A DNA stretch of 64,000 nt. It comes from Arthrobacter saudimassiliensis. GTDB lineage: Bacteria > Actinomycetota > Actinomycetes > Actinomycetales > Micrococcaceae. The DNA is taken from positions 248,001 through 312,000 of the forward strand of contig LN483071.1 of assembly GCA_900016675.1 (NCBI GenBank), given 5' to 3'. This document shows, piece by piece, positions 1 to 8,232 of the stretch. The stretch's first letter is position 1, and each line of letters begins with the position of its first letter. Position numbers and translations under genes: made by a program. The notes below the pieces were generated by a model. It was not told the DNA's origin. It saw only the letters and a program-made list of their open reading frames with translations, and made no database searches.

Positions 1-547
1 AAACGATGATCGCCGGATCGGTCCGGGGAAAGTGCTGGCTGTTGTCCGCCGGGCAGCGCCGAACCCAGCCGCCCTGCTCGGGAACGGTGGGCTTGCCGCA
101 GCGCGGGCAGTGGGTGTGGACCGCGTGCCAGTTGGCGACGGCGGCTGCCTCCACCAGCAGGCCGCTGTCCAGGCCGCTGAGCGAGACCGCGGCGTCGCGC
201 ACCGAGGCCCACCGCACGCCGTCGCCCGCGAGCTGCTCGTCGGGCTCGGGCAGGGTCACCAGGACGACGTCGGTCCCGGCCGGCGCGCCGCCGTCCACCA
301 GGGTGCGGCCGAGGTAGACCGGCTCGGGCCCGAAGCCCTCCGGCCCGACCGTGGAGAGGACCAGGCCGTCCTCGCCGACCAGGGCCCGGCCGCCGGCCAG
401 GTAGAGCACGCGGGTGGAGGAAGCGTGGAGGATGGATTCAAAGAGGTCCGGTGCCACCCGACGGTCCGATCCGCGGTCCACGGCGGTGCGCGCCAGCGGC
501 AGCAGGCCTAGGGGCGGGACAACGGCTACCGGGGCGGGGCTGGTCAT
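1..547 (-). CDS. nudC: NAD(H) diphosphatase NudC, N-terminal part (runs off window)
   Basis: Hydrolyses NADH/NAD+ (and NAD caps of RNA in characterised members) to NMN(H) and AMP. The 182 visible residues contain the N-terminal domain and a zinc-ribbon start CPRCG (about residues 146-150), then RRCPADN and the HFPRTDPAIIV strand that leads into the Nudix domain. The Nudix box itself lies beyond position 1, so the gene is partial only because of the window edge. The ribbon shows three cysteines; the usual fourth is replaced by Asp/Asn in CPADN, a variation I recall from other actinobacterial NudC proteins. ATG at 547 is chosen because a TACGGT -10 element ends 6 nt upstream. nudC beside adnAB is the usual actinobacterial neighbourhood. 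Confidence 0.9.
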   Translation of the reverse strand, partial: MTSPAPVAVVPPLGLLPLARTAVDRGSDRRVAPDLFESILHASSTRVLYLAGGRALVGEDGLVLSTVGPEGFGPEPVYLGRTLVDGGAPAGTDVVLVTLPEPDEQLAGDGVRWASVRDAAVSLSGLDSGLLVEAAAVANWHAVHTHCPRCGKPTVPEQGGWVRRCPADNSQHFPRTDPAIIV

Positions 548-553
548 GCCTCT

Positions 554-559
554 ACCGTA
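554..559 (-). promoter_or_regulatory. -10 element of leaderless nudC
   Basis: TACGGT on the minus strand, 6 nt before the nudC ATG. It fits the actinobacterial TANNNT -10, and the transcript would begin at or near the start codon. Confidence 0.5.
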
Positions 560-666
560 GTCTCCCCCTCCCCCAACACTGTAGTTCGGGCTGCGGCTGT
601 GAGTTCTCGATCACGCTTGCGGCGACTCGCCGGGCCGGAAACGGTAACTCGCACCACATCTGGCCC

Positions 667-672
667 TACGGT
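667..672 (+). promoter_or_regulatory. -10 element of leaderless phosphotransferase gene
   Basis: TACGGT followed by 7 nt and then GTG at 680. No ribosome binding site is visible before that GTG, which supports leaderless initiation there. Confidence 0.45.
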
Positions 673-679
673 TGAAGAT

Positions 680-2335
680 GTGAAACGGACCCCCATGGAA
701 TTGGCAGCAATGGCCAGCGCCGCTGTTCCCGGCCTGGCTCCGACCGGCGTTGCCGGCTCCCCGGACGATGCCGCGGACTTCGACGCCGCCGTCATCGTCG
801 ACGCCTCCGGCCGGCGCTGGCGGGTGCGCTGCCCCCGGCATGTGGAGGCCAGCATGCGCCTGGAGACCGAGCTGCTGGTCCTGCGCGCGTTCGTCCCGGC
901 CGTGCGTGCCGAGCTGCCGTTCACCGTTCCCTACGTCGCCGGCACGGTGCGCCGCGGCGACCTGTGCACCTGCGTCTACTCCCACCTCTCCGGCACCGCC
1001 CGCGAGATCGATGACCTGGCGGCGGCCGGCGACGCCGTGGCCGCCGACATCGGCAAGGCCATCGCCGCGATCCACACCCTGCCCCAGTCGATCGTGCACA
1101 ACGCCGATCTTCCGAGCTACACGGCCAACGAATTCCGGCAGCGCCGCCTGAACGAGCTGGACGCCGCCGCAGGCACCGGAAAGATCCCGCCGGTGCTGCT
1201 GCGCCGCTGGGAACACGCCCTGGAGGACGTCACGCTGTGGCGGTTCAGCCCGGTGGTGGTCCACGGCGACCTGCACGAGGACAACCTGCTCGTGGCCAAC
1301 GGCCGGGTCTCCGCCGTCACCGGCTGGACCGACCTGCGCGTGGGCGATCCCGCGGACGACTTCGCCTGGCTGATCGCCGCCGCCGACCAGACGTTCACGG
1401 CCAAGGTGCACACCGCCTACATGCAGGCCCGCGGCGACGTCGCCGACCCGCACCTGATCCGCCGCGCGGCGCTCTCCGCCGAGTTCGCCCTGGCCCAGTG
1501 GATGGTCCGCGGCCTTGCCGTCGGCAGCGCGGAAATGGTCTCCGAGGCAACGGACATGCTCGCCACGCTGGAAGCCGATGTGCGCGTGCAGGAGGCCCAG
1601 CAGGCCCGGACCGCCCGGTCCGCATCCGGATGGCGTCCCGCCACCGGCCAGCAGCGCGTCGTCGAGCCCGCTGCAGGGACAGAACCGGCACGGGCCCCGA
1701 AGGTGACCGTCTCCCCCATCGGGCCCGCCGATGCCGAGGGTGCGGCCCCGGCCGGTACTGCGGCAGCCGGTACTGCGGCAGCCGGTACTGCGACGGCCGG
1801 TACTGCGGCGGACTCGACCTCGGCCGACGGCGCCGCTCCTTCAGCCGGGGTGCCCGGCAGCGACGGTGCGGCAGCTCCGGCCGGCGACGCTGCGGCGGCT
1901 CCGGCCGGTGACGCCGATCAGTCGGCCGGACAGCCCGGCGCCGTCCGACCGGACGGGCCCCGCGCGGAGGAACATCCCGCAGGTCCCGGGTCCGGGTCCA
2001 GGGCCAACTCGACGAAGGTCTCCGCGGAACCCATCGATGTCCAGTCCGCGGAGCCCGGCCATGACGGGAATGACATCGAAGGTGCGGTCGCCGCCGATGC
2101 CCGCGACGCGGGCGAACAGCACGATGTCGTCGACGCCGACGGCCACGAGGGATCGAAGAACGGCTGCGGGAACCCCGCTGCCGATGCAGGGGCCGGCGCT
2201 CCAGGCAATGACGACGGCGACGCCGTCGTCATTGCCCTGCCCACGAGGTCCCGGAACACCGCGGACGACGCGGCACCCGAGGACGGCGCAGCAGCCGGGT
2301 CCGCCGATGCGGCCGGCCGCCCCCAGCGTCGGTAA
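680..2335 (+). CDS. APH/macrolide-phosphotransferase-fold protein with long disordered tail
   Basis: 551 aa from GTG 680; an in-frame start at 599 would add 27 residues of non-conserved style. Residues about 1-300 look like the aminoglycoside/macrolide phosphotransferase (choline kinase-like) fold, with the catalytic loop HGDLHEDNLL at about residue 195. Downstream, the segment normally carrying the metal-binding Asp (I-D-W-x-D) reads VTGWTDLRVGDPADD, so that Asp is Gly. Catalytic competence is therefore uncertain, although GWxx variants are common in actinobacterial relatives as I remember them. Residues from about 320 to the end are low-complexity Ala/Gly/Asp/Pro and include a 15-bp tandem repeat coding AGTAA. 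The substrate is unknown and resistance should not be assumed. It is divergent from nudC. Confidence 0.75.
   Translation: MKRTPMELAAMASAAVPGLAPTGVAGSPDDAADFDAAVIVDASGRRWRVRCPRHVEASMRLETELLVLRAFVPAVRAELPFTVPYVAGTVRRGDLCTCVYSHLSGTAREIDDLAAAGDAVAADIGKAIAAIHTLPQSIVHNADLPSYTANEFRQRRLNELDAAAGTGKIPPVLLRRWEHALEDVTLWRFSPVVVHGDLHEDNLLVANGRVSAVTGWTDLRVGDPADDFAWLIAAADQTFTAKVHTAYMQARGDVADPHLIRRAALSAEFALAQWMVRGLAVGSAEMVSEATDMLATLEADVRVQEAQQARTARSASGWRPATGQQRVVEPAAGTEPARAPKVTVSPIGPADAEGAAPAGTAAAGTAAAGTATAGTAADSTSADGAAPSAGVPGSDGAAAPAGDAAAAPAGDADQSAGQPGAVRPDGPRAEEHPAGPGSGSRANSTKVSAEPIDVQSAEPGHDGNDIEGAVAADARDAGEQHDVVDADGHEGSKNGCGNPAADAGAGAPGNDDGDAVVIALPTRSRNTADDAAPEDGAAAGSADAAGRPQRR
1751..1810 (+). repeat. 15-bp tandem repeat, four units, in phosphotransferase tail
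   Basis: Four consecutive in-frame units of GCCGGTACTGCGGCA (units 3 and 4 have one to two changes), encoding Ala-Gly-Thr-Ala-Ala/Thr. The frame is preserved, so copy-number change would only lengthen the disordered tail. Confidence 0.9.
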
Positions 2336-2672
2336 GGACGGACTCCCGGGGGAGCGTCGCCGTTCCCTGCACCGCGCCGGGCAAGGGCTTTTGCCTGCCA
2401 GCTGAGCACACCTCGCCCCTTCCGACGGCGCACATTCAGCCTGCGCCATGACCGGTGTGCGTCGCTTCCACCCCTGCAGACCCGCCGACCCGCCGACCTC
2501 TGGCTGGCGTGCGCCTCAGAGCGCACAGCCCCGCTGCCCGGCGGCACGGAGCTTCCGCAACCCTGCCCCCCTCCAGTTCGGGTTGCCTGTACCTCCTTCC
2601 CCGCCTCCTTTCCGGACTCCGGACTCCTGTCGAAAACTGTTAGTTCTCCTCTTGCCGTCCTCCTGGCTCTAT
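2336..2672. other. Intergenic region before the GntR operon
   Basis: No convincing gene in this stretch. A weak 5-bp stem with T-rich 3' arm (2380-2395) might end the upstream gene. The last 40 bases become relatively AT-rich and hold candidate promoter elements (TATGGT at 2670-2675, or TTGCCG at 2652 with TTAATT at 2675, 17-bp spacer) next to the operator described below. Confidence 0.4.
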
Positions 2673-2696
2673 GGTTAATTGGTTGAGTAATGAACC
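2673..2696 (+). promoter_or_regulatory. Candidate operator of the GntR/YtrA-type regulator
   Basis: Imperfect inverted repeat GGTTAATTG-N6-TAATGAACC (7 of 9 positions pair), overlapping the likely -10 region and lying 41 bp before the regulator start. YtrA-group regulators typically repress their own ABC operon through such a site. The match to this regulator is inferred from position only. Confidence 0.45.
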
Positions 2697-2737
2697 ACCG
2701 CACCGATGAACCTTGGTGCAGACGAGAGGAGCGGCCC

Positions 2738-3118
2738 TTGATCGATGACAGCAGGCCGATCTTCCAGCAGGTGGCGGAGCGGATTGAGGGGGACATCTTG
2801 GACGGAGTGCTGCAGGAGGAGGGCCAGGTCCCCTCCACCAACGAGTTCGCCGCGTTCTACCGCATCAATCCCGCCACAGCCGCCAAGGGCGTGAACCTCC
2901 TGGTGGACGAGGGCCTTCTCTACAAGCGCCGGGGCATCGGCATGTTCGTGGCACCGGGAGCCCGAGCCGCGGTGCTGGAGAAACGCCGTGAGCAGTTCTA
3001 CCGCCAGTATGTGCAGCCCCTGGCCGTGGAGGCCCGCAAGCTGGGCATCTCCCCGGAGGAGCTGACTGACCTCATTCACCGCAGTGCCGCTGAACACGAA
3101 GGGACCCCGGCACCATGA
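2738..3118 (+). CDS. GntR-family (YtrA subfamily) transcriptional regulator
   Basis: 126 aa from TTG 2738, preceded by AGAGGAG 6 nt upstream; an upstream in-frame ATG (2690) lacks a ribosome site and would sit inside the operator. The N-terminal winged helix (about residues 10-75: PIFQQVAERIEGDILDG, then VPSTNEFAAFYRINPATAAK) is typical of GntR. The short C-terminal helical extension of about 50 residues, without an effector domain, defines the YtrA type. Its stop overlaps the ATG of the ABC ATPase gene, the usual YtrA arrangement in which the regulator controls an adjacent ABC transporter. It is likely autoregulated through 2673-2696. Confidence 0.88.
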   Translation: MIDDSRPIFQQVAERIEGDILDGVLQEEGQVPSTNEFAAFYRINPATAAKGVNLLVDEGLLYKRRGIGMFVAPGARAAVLEKRREQFYRQYVQPLAVEARKLGISPEELTDLIHRSAAEHEGTPAP

Positions 3119-4041
3119 ACGTCATAGAAACCCGCAACCTCACCCGCCGCTACCGGGACCAGACGGCCCTGGACAACGTCAGCCTGGACGTCCAGGCGAA
3201 CCGCATCTACGGCCTGCTGGGCCGCAACGGTGCCGGCAAGACCACCCTGATGTCCATCCTGACCGCCCAGGGATTCGCCAGCTCGGGCGAGGTACGGGTC
3301 TTCGGCGAGCATCCGTTTGAAAACGAGCGGGTGCTGTCCCGCCTCTGCTTCGTCCGCGAGTCGCAGAAGTATCCGGACGACTTCACCATCCGCAACGCGC
3401 TCGACGCCGCCGCGCTGTTCTTTCCGAACTGGAGCGCCGACCTGGCGGGGAAGCTGCTGGAGGATTTCCAGCTGCCCCGGCCGACGAAACACCGGATCAA
3501 GAAGCTATCCCGCGGCCAGCTGTCCGCAGTGGGCGTCATCATCGGCCTGGCTTCCCGGGCCGAACTGACGTTCTTCGACGAGCCCTACCTGGGCCTGGAC
3601 GCAGTGGCCCGGCAGCTGTTCTACGACCGGCTGCTGACCGACTTCGCGGACCACCCGCGGACCATCATCCTCTCCTCGCACCTGATCGACGAAGTGGCCA
3701 ATCTCCTGGAGCATGTGATCGTCATCGACCGGGGCCGGATCGTCATGGATGACGAGGTGGAGGCCATCACCGGGTCCGCGTTCGCCGTCGCCGGCAAGGC
3801 CTCCTCCGTCGAGGAGTTCGTGGCCGGCCGTCCGGTGCTGCACCGGGAAGGCCTCGGTGCCCTCGCGTCGGTGACCGTTGACGCTCCCCTGGCCGGCAAC
3901 GACCGGGAGCGGGCCGCCGCCATGGGCCTGGAGCTGGCGCCGGTGTCCCTGCAGCAGCTGATCATCCGCCGCACGCTCAAAGCCAACGAATCCTTCGGCC
4001 ACAGTGCCGAAAGCAACGAGGATCTGGAGGTCCTGCGATGA
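3115..4041 (+). CDS. ABC transporter ATP-binding protein
   Basis: 308 aa. One nucleotide-binding domain: Walker A GRNGAGKTT at about residues 37-45, signature LSRGQLSA near residue 130, Walker B LTFFDEPYLGLD near 150, and the switch His in ILSSHLIDE. The C-terminal 100 residues resemble the extension of drug or antimicrobial-peptide exporters (CcmA/YtrB-like). It starts inside the regulator stop (ATGA) and its own stop overlaps the permease start, so the three genes are translationally coupled. The substrate is unknown; a role in cell-envelope or antibiotic stress is inferred from the YtrA-type regulator. Confidence 0.88.
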   Translation: MNVIETRNLTRRYRDQTALDNVSLDVQANRIYGLLGRNGAGKTTLMSILTAQGFASSGEVRVFGEHPFENERVLSRLCFVRESQKYPDDFTIRNALDAAALFFPNWSADLAGKLLEDFQLPRPTKHRIKKLSRGQLSAVGVIIGLASRAELTFFDEPYLGLDAVARQLFYDRLLTDFADHPRTIILSSHLIDEVANLLEHVIVIDRGRIVMDDEVEAITGSAFAVAGKASSVEEFVAGRPVLHREGLGALASVTVDAPLAGNDRERAAAMGLELAPVSLQQLIIRRTLKANESFGHSAESNEDLEVLR

Positions 4042-4730
4042 ACCGCGCACTCGCCGTCGCCCGCATGCAGATGCTGAACAAATGGGTCTACCTGGGCATC
4101 CCCGGCATCATCCTGGCCAGCTCCACCCTGCTCGCCCTGGCGATCCTGGCCATCATTCCCAACGATGACGGCGAGGTGCGGATGGCCTTCTCGGGCCAAG
4201 CGGTGATGTGGTACTTCCTCGCCATCGGCGTCCAGGCGCTGACCCTGACCTTCCCCTTCTCCCAGGCGATGAGCGTGAGCCGCCGATCGTTCTATGCAGG
4301 CACGCTGGGGCTCTTTTCGGTGATGTCGCTCTGCCTCGGCGTGCTCTACTGGCTGCTGGGCCTGGCGGAGCAGGCCACCAACGGCTGGGGCGTCGAGGGC
4401 CACATCTACGCCCTGCCCTGGATCGCGGAGGCGCCCTGGTACGCCCAGATCCTGCTCTACTTCGCCCTGTCGATGCTGCTGTTCATGTTCGGGTTCTGGT
4501 TCGCCACCGTCTACAAGCGCTGGCGCACCACCGGGCTGGTCCTCGCCCTGGTCGGATTCGGCGTCATCCTGCTCGGCGCCGTGGCCCTGGCCACCTACAC
4601 CGAGTCGTGGCCGGCCGTGGGGGCGTGGTTCGTGCAGCTGACCCCGCTGGCCCTGGCCGGCTGGCTGCTGCTGGCCGGAGTGGTGCTCGCCGTGGGATCC
4701 TACGGCACCCTGCGCCGCGCAGTCCCCTGA
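4038..4730 (+). CDS. ABC transporter membrane subunit
   Basis: 230 aa with about six hydrophobic segments (roughly residues 18-40, 55-75, 90-112, 135-157, 165-187 and 200-222) and short basic loops. No similarity to a named permease family is evident to me. Its identity rests on ATGA coupling to the ATPase gene and on its membrane topology. The operon ends at the hairpin 4751-4784. Confidence 0.75.
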   Translation: MNRALAVARMQMLNKWVYLGIPGIILASSTLLALAILAIIPNDDGEVRMAFSGQAVMWYFLAIGVQALTLTFPFSQAMSVSRRSFYAGTLGLFSVMSLCLGVLYWLLGLAEQATNGWGVEGHIYALPWIAEAPWYAQILLYFALSMLLFMFGFWFATVYKRWRTTGLVLALVGFGVILLGAVALATYTESWPAVGAWFVQLTPLALAGWLLLAGVVLAVGSYGTLRRAVP

Positions 4731-4750
4731 CCCGCATTGACCTGCGCAGA

Positions 4751-4784
4751 GAAGGCCGCCTTTCCGCTCCGGAAGGCGGCCTTC
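4751..4784. terminator. Bidirectional hairpin terminator
   Basis: A 12-bp GC-rich stem (4751-4762 with 4773-4784) and 10-nt loop sit between the convergent permease gene and adnB-like gene. There is no long T tract on the plus strand. Confidence 0.75.
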
Positions 4785-4806
4785 CCCGTGCTCCCGGCGT
4801 GCCGGG

Positions 4807-7800
4807 TCAGCCCGCGGCCGCGTCCAGGATAATCTTCTCCAGCTCCGCTTCTCCCAGCAGGTTGTGCGGGCGCACCAGCTTGTCCGCACCGACGAAGTAG
4901 AACGCGGCCCGCACATCCTTCAGCGGCACGCCCTGCAGCCGGGACCAGGCCAGCCGGTAGACGGCCAGCTGGACCGACCGGACCTCCAGCGACCTGCCCG
5001 TGGGCGGCGCTCCCGTCTTCCAGTCGATCAGGTCCCAGCTGCCGTCGGCGTCGCGGAACACCGCATCGATCCGGCCGCGCACGACGACGGACTGCACCCG
5101 GGTCTCCACGGGCACCTCCACGAAGGCGGGTTCCCGCTGCGCCCAGGACGAGGCCTGGAAGGTGGCCACCATCTGCTCAAGGTCATAGGCCTCGTCGACG
5201 TAGGCGTCCGCCGCGCCGGGATGCTCGTCAATGTCCAGCATTCCGGCCCGCCCGAAGAACTCCTCCACCCAGGCGTGGAACGCGGTGCCCTTGCGGGCCG
5301 CGATGCCCGGCTCCCGGGGCACCGGCCGGCGCAGCTGCCGGGTCACCGCCTCCGGATCCTCGCGCAGGTCGACCAGCATGGAGGCCGAGATATGTTCGGG
5401 CAGCTGCACGGACACCACCGACTCCGGCGGCCGGTGCCGGGCCAGGACGAGTTCGACCTCGCGGCTCCAGCGGCCGGTTTGCGCATCGGCCGCGCCGGCG
5501 GCTCCGGCCGCCGGCGTCGTCTGCCCGTGTGCTGCGGCAAGGACGGCGGCGGCCGCCTGCTCCATCGGGGCCCGGCGGCTGCCCAGCGGGTCGATGGGCC
5601 ACACCGCGGTCTCGGGCCGGGAGGCGGCAGGATTCGCGTCGCCCTCCTCTCCCACGGGAGTCCAGGACAGCACCCGGTAGCCTTCCTCGCCGTCGGCGGC
5701 CAGACCGCGCAGCGCCTCAAGGTAGTCGGACGGTCCGGTGGGTTTGGACCGTCCGCCGCCCCAGGCGCTGGCGGTACAGATGAGCAGGTGCCGGGCCCGG
5801 GTGAAGGCGACGTAGGCCAGCCTCCGTTCCTCCCGCTCGGCGTGGCCCCGGGCGTCGTCGGCGAACAGCTTTTCGCAGTCCAGCCAGGTCTTCTGGTCCT
5901 CCTGCTCCCAGTCCCACTGCGGCAGGTCCGGGGCGTCGCCGCGCAGGTGCCACGGGATCGCCGCGTGCCCGGAGCTCCAGCGGGAGTCCTTGTCGCTGGG
6001 GAACTGGCCCTGGTTCAGGCCGGGCACGGCCACCACGTCCCACTCCAGGCCCTTGGAGGCGTGCACGGTGAGCAGTTGGACTGTTTCCCGGCTGGCTTCC
6101 AGCTGCGTGACCGGCAGGCCGTTTTCCTCTTCGTTGGCCGCCTCCAGCCAGGCGAGGAACGCCACCAGGTCCACCCGGTCGGCGGAGGCGCTGAAGTTCG
6201 CGGCGGCATCGGCAAAGGCGTCGAGGTTCCGCCGGGCTTCGTGGACATTCACGCCGGGCTTGGCCGCCACTTCGATGTCGAGCAGGATCCGCCGTTCGAC
6301 CTCGCCGATCAGCGTGGTGAGATCCTCCCCCACGAAGGTGCGCAGGGCCCGCAGCTCGTCCCGCAGCCGGGCCAGGCGCCGCAGCCCCTCCTCGGAGACC
6401 GAGCGGCCGGCGTTGGAGACCCACTCGGCCCGGGGCAGGGAGTCCACGGCTTCGACGAGGCTGCCGCCCTCGGCCATGTCAGCCTCCAGCACGTCCGCTT
6501 CCCCCGGCTCGTCGGGCACGTGAACGTCGGCGGCCTCTCGGATGGTGGCGGCCCGTTCCCGCACCCGCACCAGGTGTCGTGACCAGTCCGCCAGGGCCAT
6601 CAGGTCCGCCGGCCCGATCCGCCAGCGCGACCCGGCCAGGATGCGCAGCATGGAGTCGGAACGGCCGGGGTCACCCAGCACGCGCAGCACGGCCAGCAGT
6701 TCAACCACCTCGGGGGTCGAAAGCAGCCCGCCCAGTCCCACCACCTGCACGGGCACGCCGCGTGCCTCAAGTTCCTTCTGGAAGGCGGTGAACTGGCGCC
6801 GGCTGCGGCAGAGCACGGCCACGGTGGGCATTTCTCCGGCGTCGAACCGACCGCGGGTGCGCACCTGCGCGATCATGTCCGCGACTTCCTCGGCCTCACC
6901 GGCGATCCGCGGGGCGTCCGGGCCCTCGCCGTCGGCAAAGCCGGTCTCGCTCAGGTACCGGGCCAGCAGCACTTCGCCCACCCCGGCACGCTCGTTCTTC
7001 GCCAGCGGCGGCACCGGCGGCAGCCGCTGCACGCGCAGCCACGGGGCCTTGTCGTTCAGCGGGGCGGCCACGGCGTTGGCGGCGGCGAGGATGGAGGTGT
7101 CGTTCCGCCAGGCGGTGGTCAGGGTCGCCACCGGAGCCAGCGACCGGTCGCCGTCGGCCGCCACCACCGGAAACTTTTCCCGGAACGTGCCCAGCTGGCC
7201 GGCGGACGCGCCGCGGAACCCGTAGATGGACTGGTGCGGGTCGCCGACGGCGGTCACCGCCCGGCCGTCGCCGAACAGCTGGGAGAAGAGCACCATCTGG
7301 GCATGCGAGGTGTCCTGGAACTCGTCCAGCAGCACCACCCGGTACTTGGCGCGCTCCATCTGCACGGCTTCCGGAATGCTGCCGGCGATCCGGGCGGCGA
7401 GTTCCACCAGGTCGCCGAAGTCCAGCTGCCGGCGGTCCGCCTTGGCCTGCTGGTAGGCCTCCACCAGCTCGGTGACGGTGATGCGGGTGCGCAGCCGGTC
7501 CAGCATCTTCTTCACGGCCGCGGTGGGCGCCTTGGTCTTGCCGGACTGGTAGGGCAGCGCCGACGCGCAGGAGAGGTGCTCCTGCAGCTGGGCGCTGACC
7601 TCCGCCGGGGAAACCAGGTGCTCGGAGCACTCCGAGGCCATCTGCAGCACGGCGCTGACCAGGGTGGACTTGGCCGCAATGAAGTGCTCGTACTCGCCGG
7701 CGTAGGCCTCCACCACCTGGCTGGCCAGCTGCCATGACTGGGCGCCGCCGAGCATCACCGAGTCGCGCTCGACGCCGATGCGCAGTCCGTAGTCGCCCAC

Positions 7801-8232
7801 GATGCCGTTGGCGTAGGAGTGGTAGGTGGAGACGGTCGGTTCCATGCGCGCCTCGGCGTCGGCCGAGCCCGGGTCGATCCCGGCCTCGGCGTCCTGGTAG
7901 CGGTACAGCAGCGCCAGCCGCTGCCGGATGCGGGTGGCCAGCTCGCCGGCCGCCTTGCGCGTGAAGGTCACGCCGAGGATCTGCTCGGGCTCGACCAGCC
8001 CGTTGGCGACCAGCCAGACCACCCGGTCCGCCATCGTCTTGGTCTTGCCGGATCCGGCGCCGGCGATGACCAGCAGCGGTTCCAGCGGCGCCTCGATCAC
8101 CCGGACCTGTTCCGGGGTGGGATACAGGACCGTCTCCCCCGGGTCGGCCAGCAGCTCGGCCAGCCGGTGGGCGGAGTAGCGGATGCCTTCCCCGGTGCCG
8201 GAGCCGGCGACGTCGGCCAGGGAGACGCTCAT
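4807..8232 (-). CDS. adnB: AdnB-like UvrD-family helicase-nuclease
   Basis: 1141 aa, the second gene of a translationally coupled pair (4-bp ATGA overlap with the upstream gene). Motor: Walker A AGAGSGKT at residues 57-64, DEFQD box near 303, VGDPHQSIYGFRG near 330, and helicase motif V/VI segments (TVHASKGLEWDVV; VAFTRARHLL). C-terminal PD-(D/E)XK nuclease: GTAFHAWVEEFF, GRIDAVFRD and DLIDWKTG near residues 985-1085. Mycobacterial AdnAB is a heterodimeric motor-nuclease that resects double-strand breaks, and AdnB is the main motor subunit. The intact DEFQD box and its position as second gene fit AdnB. A cytoplasmic DNA-repair role is expected. Confidence 0.88.
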   Translation of the reverse strand: MSVSLADVAGSGTGEGIRYSAHRLAELLADPGETVLYPTPEQVRVIEAPLEPLLVIAGAGSGKTKTMADRVVWLVANGLVEPEQILGVTFTRKAAGELATRIRQRLALLYRYQDAEAGIDPGSADAEARMEPTVSTYHSYANGIVGDYGLRIGVERDSVMLGGAQSWQLASQVVEAYAGEYEHFIAAKSTLVSAVLQMASECSEHLVSPAEVSAQLQEHLSCASALPYQSGKTKAPTAAVKKMLDRLRTRITVTELVEAYQQAKADRRQLDFGDLVELAARIAGSIPEAVQMERAKYRVVLLDEFQDTSHAQMVLFSQLFGDGRAVTAVGDPHQSIYGFRGASAGQLGTFREKFPVVAADGDRSLAPVATLTTAWRNDTSILAAANAVAAPLNDKAPWLRVQRLPPVPPLAKNERAGVGEVLLARYLSETGFADGEGPDAPRIAGEAEEVADMIAQVRTRGRFDAGEMPTVAVLCRSRRQFTAFQKELEARGVPVQVVGLGGLLSTPEVVELLAVLRVLGDPGRSDSMLRILAGSRWRIGPADLMALADWSRHLVRVRERAATIREAADVHVPDEPGEADVLEADMAEGGSLVEAVDSLPRAEWVSNAGRSVSEEGLRRLARLRDELRALRTFVGEDLTTLIGEVERRILLDIEVAAKPGVNVHEARRNLDAFADAAANFSASADRVDLVAFLAWLEAANEEENGLPVTQLEASRETVQLLTVHASKGLEWDVVAVPGLNQGQFPSDKDSRWSSGHAAIPWHLRGDAPDLPQWDWEQEDQKTWLDCEKLFADDARGHAEREERRLAYVAFTRARHLLICTASAWGGGRSKPTGPSDYLEALRGLAADGEEGYRVLSWTPVGEEGDANPAASRPETAVWPIDPLGSRRAPMEQAAAAVLAAAHGQTTPAAGAAGAADAQTGRWSREVELVLARHRPPESVVSVQLPEHISASMLVDLREDPEAVTRQLRRPVPREPGIAARKGTAFHAWVEEFFGRAGMLDIDEHPGAADAYVDEAYDLEQMVATFQASSWAQREPAFVEVPVETRVQSVVVRGRIDAVFRDADGSWDLIDWKTGAPPTGRSLEVRSVQLAVYRLAWSRLQGVPLKDVRAAFYFVGADKLVRPHNLLGEAELEKIILDAAAG

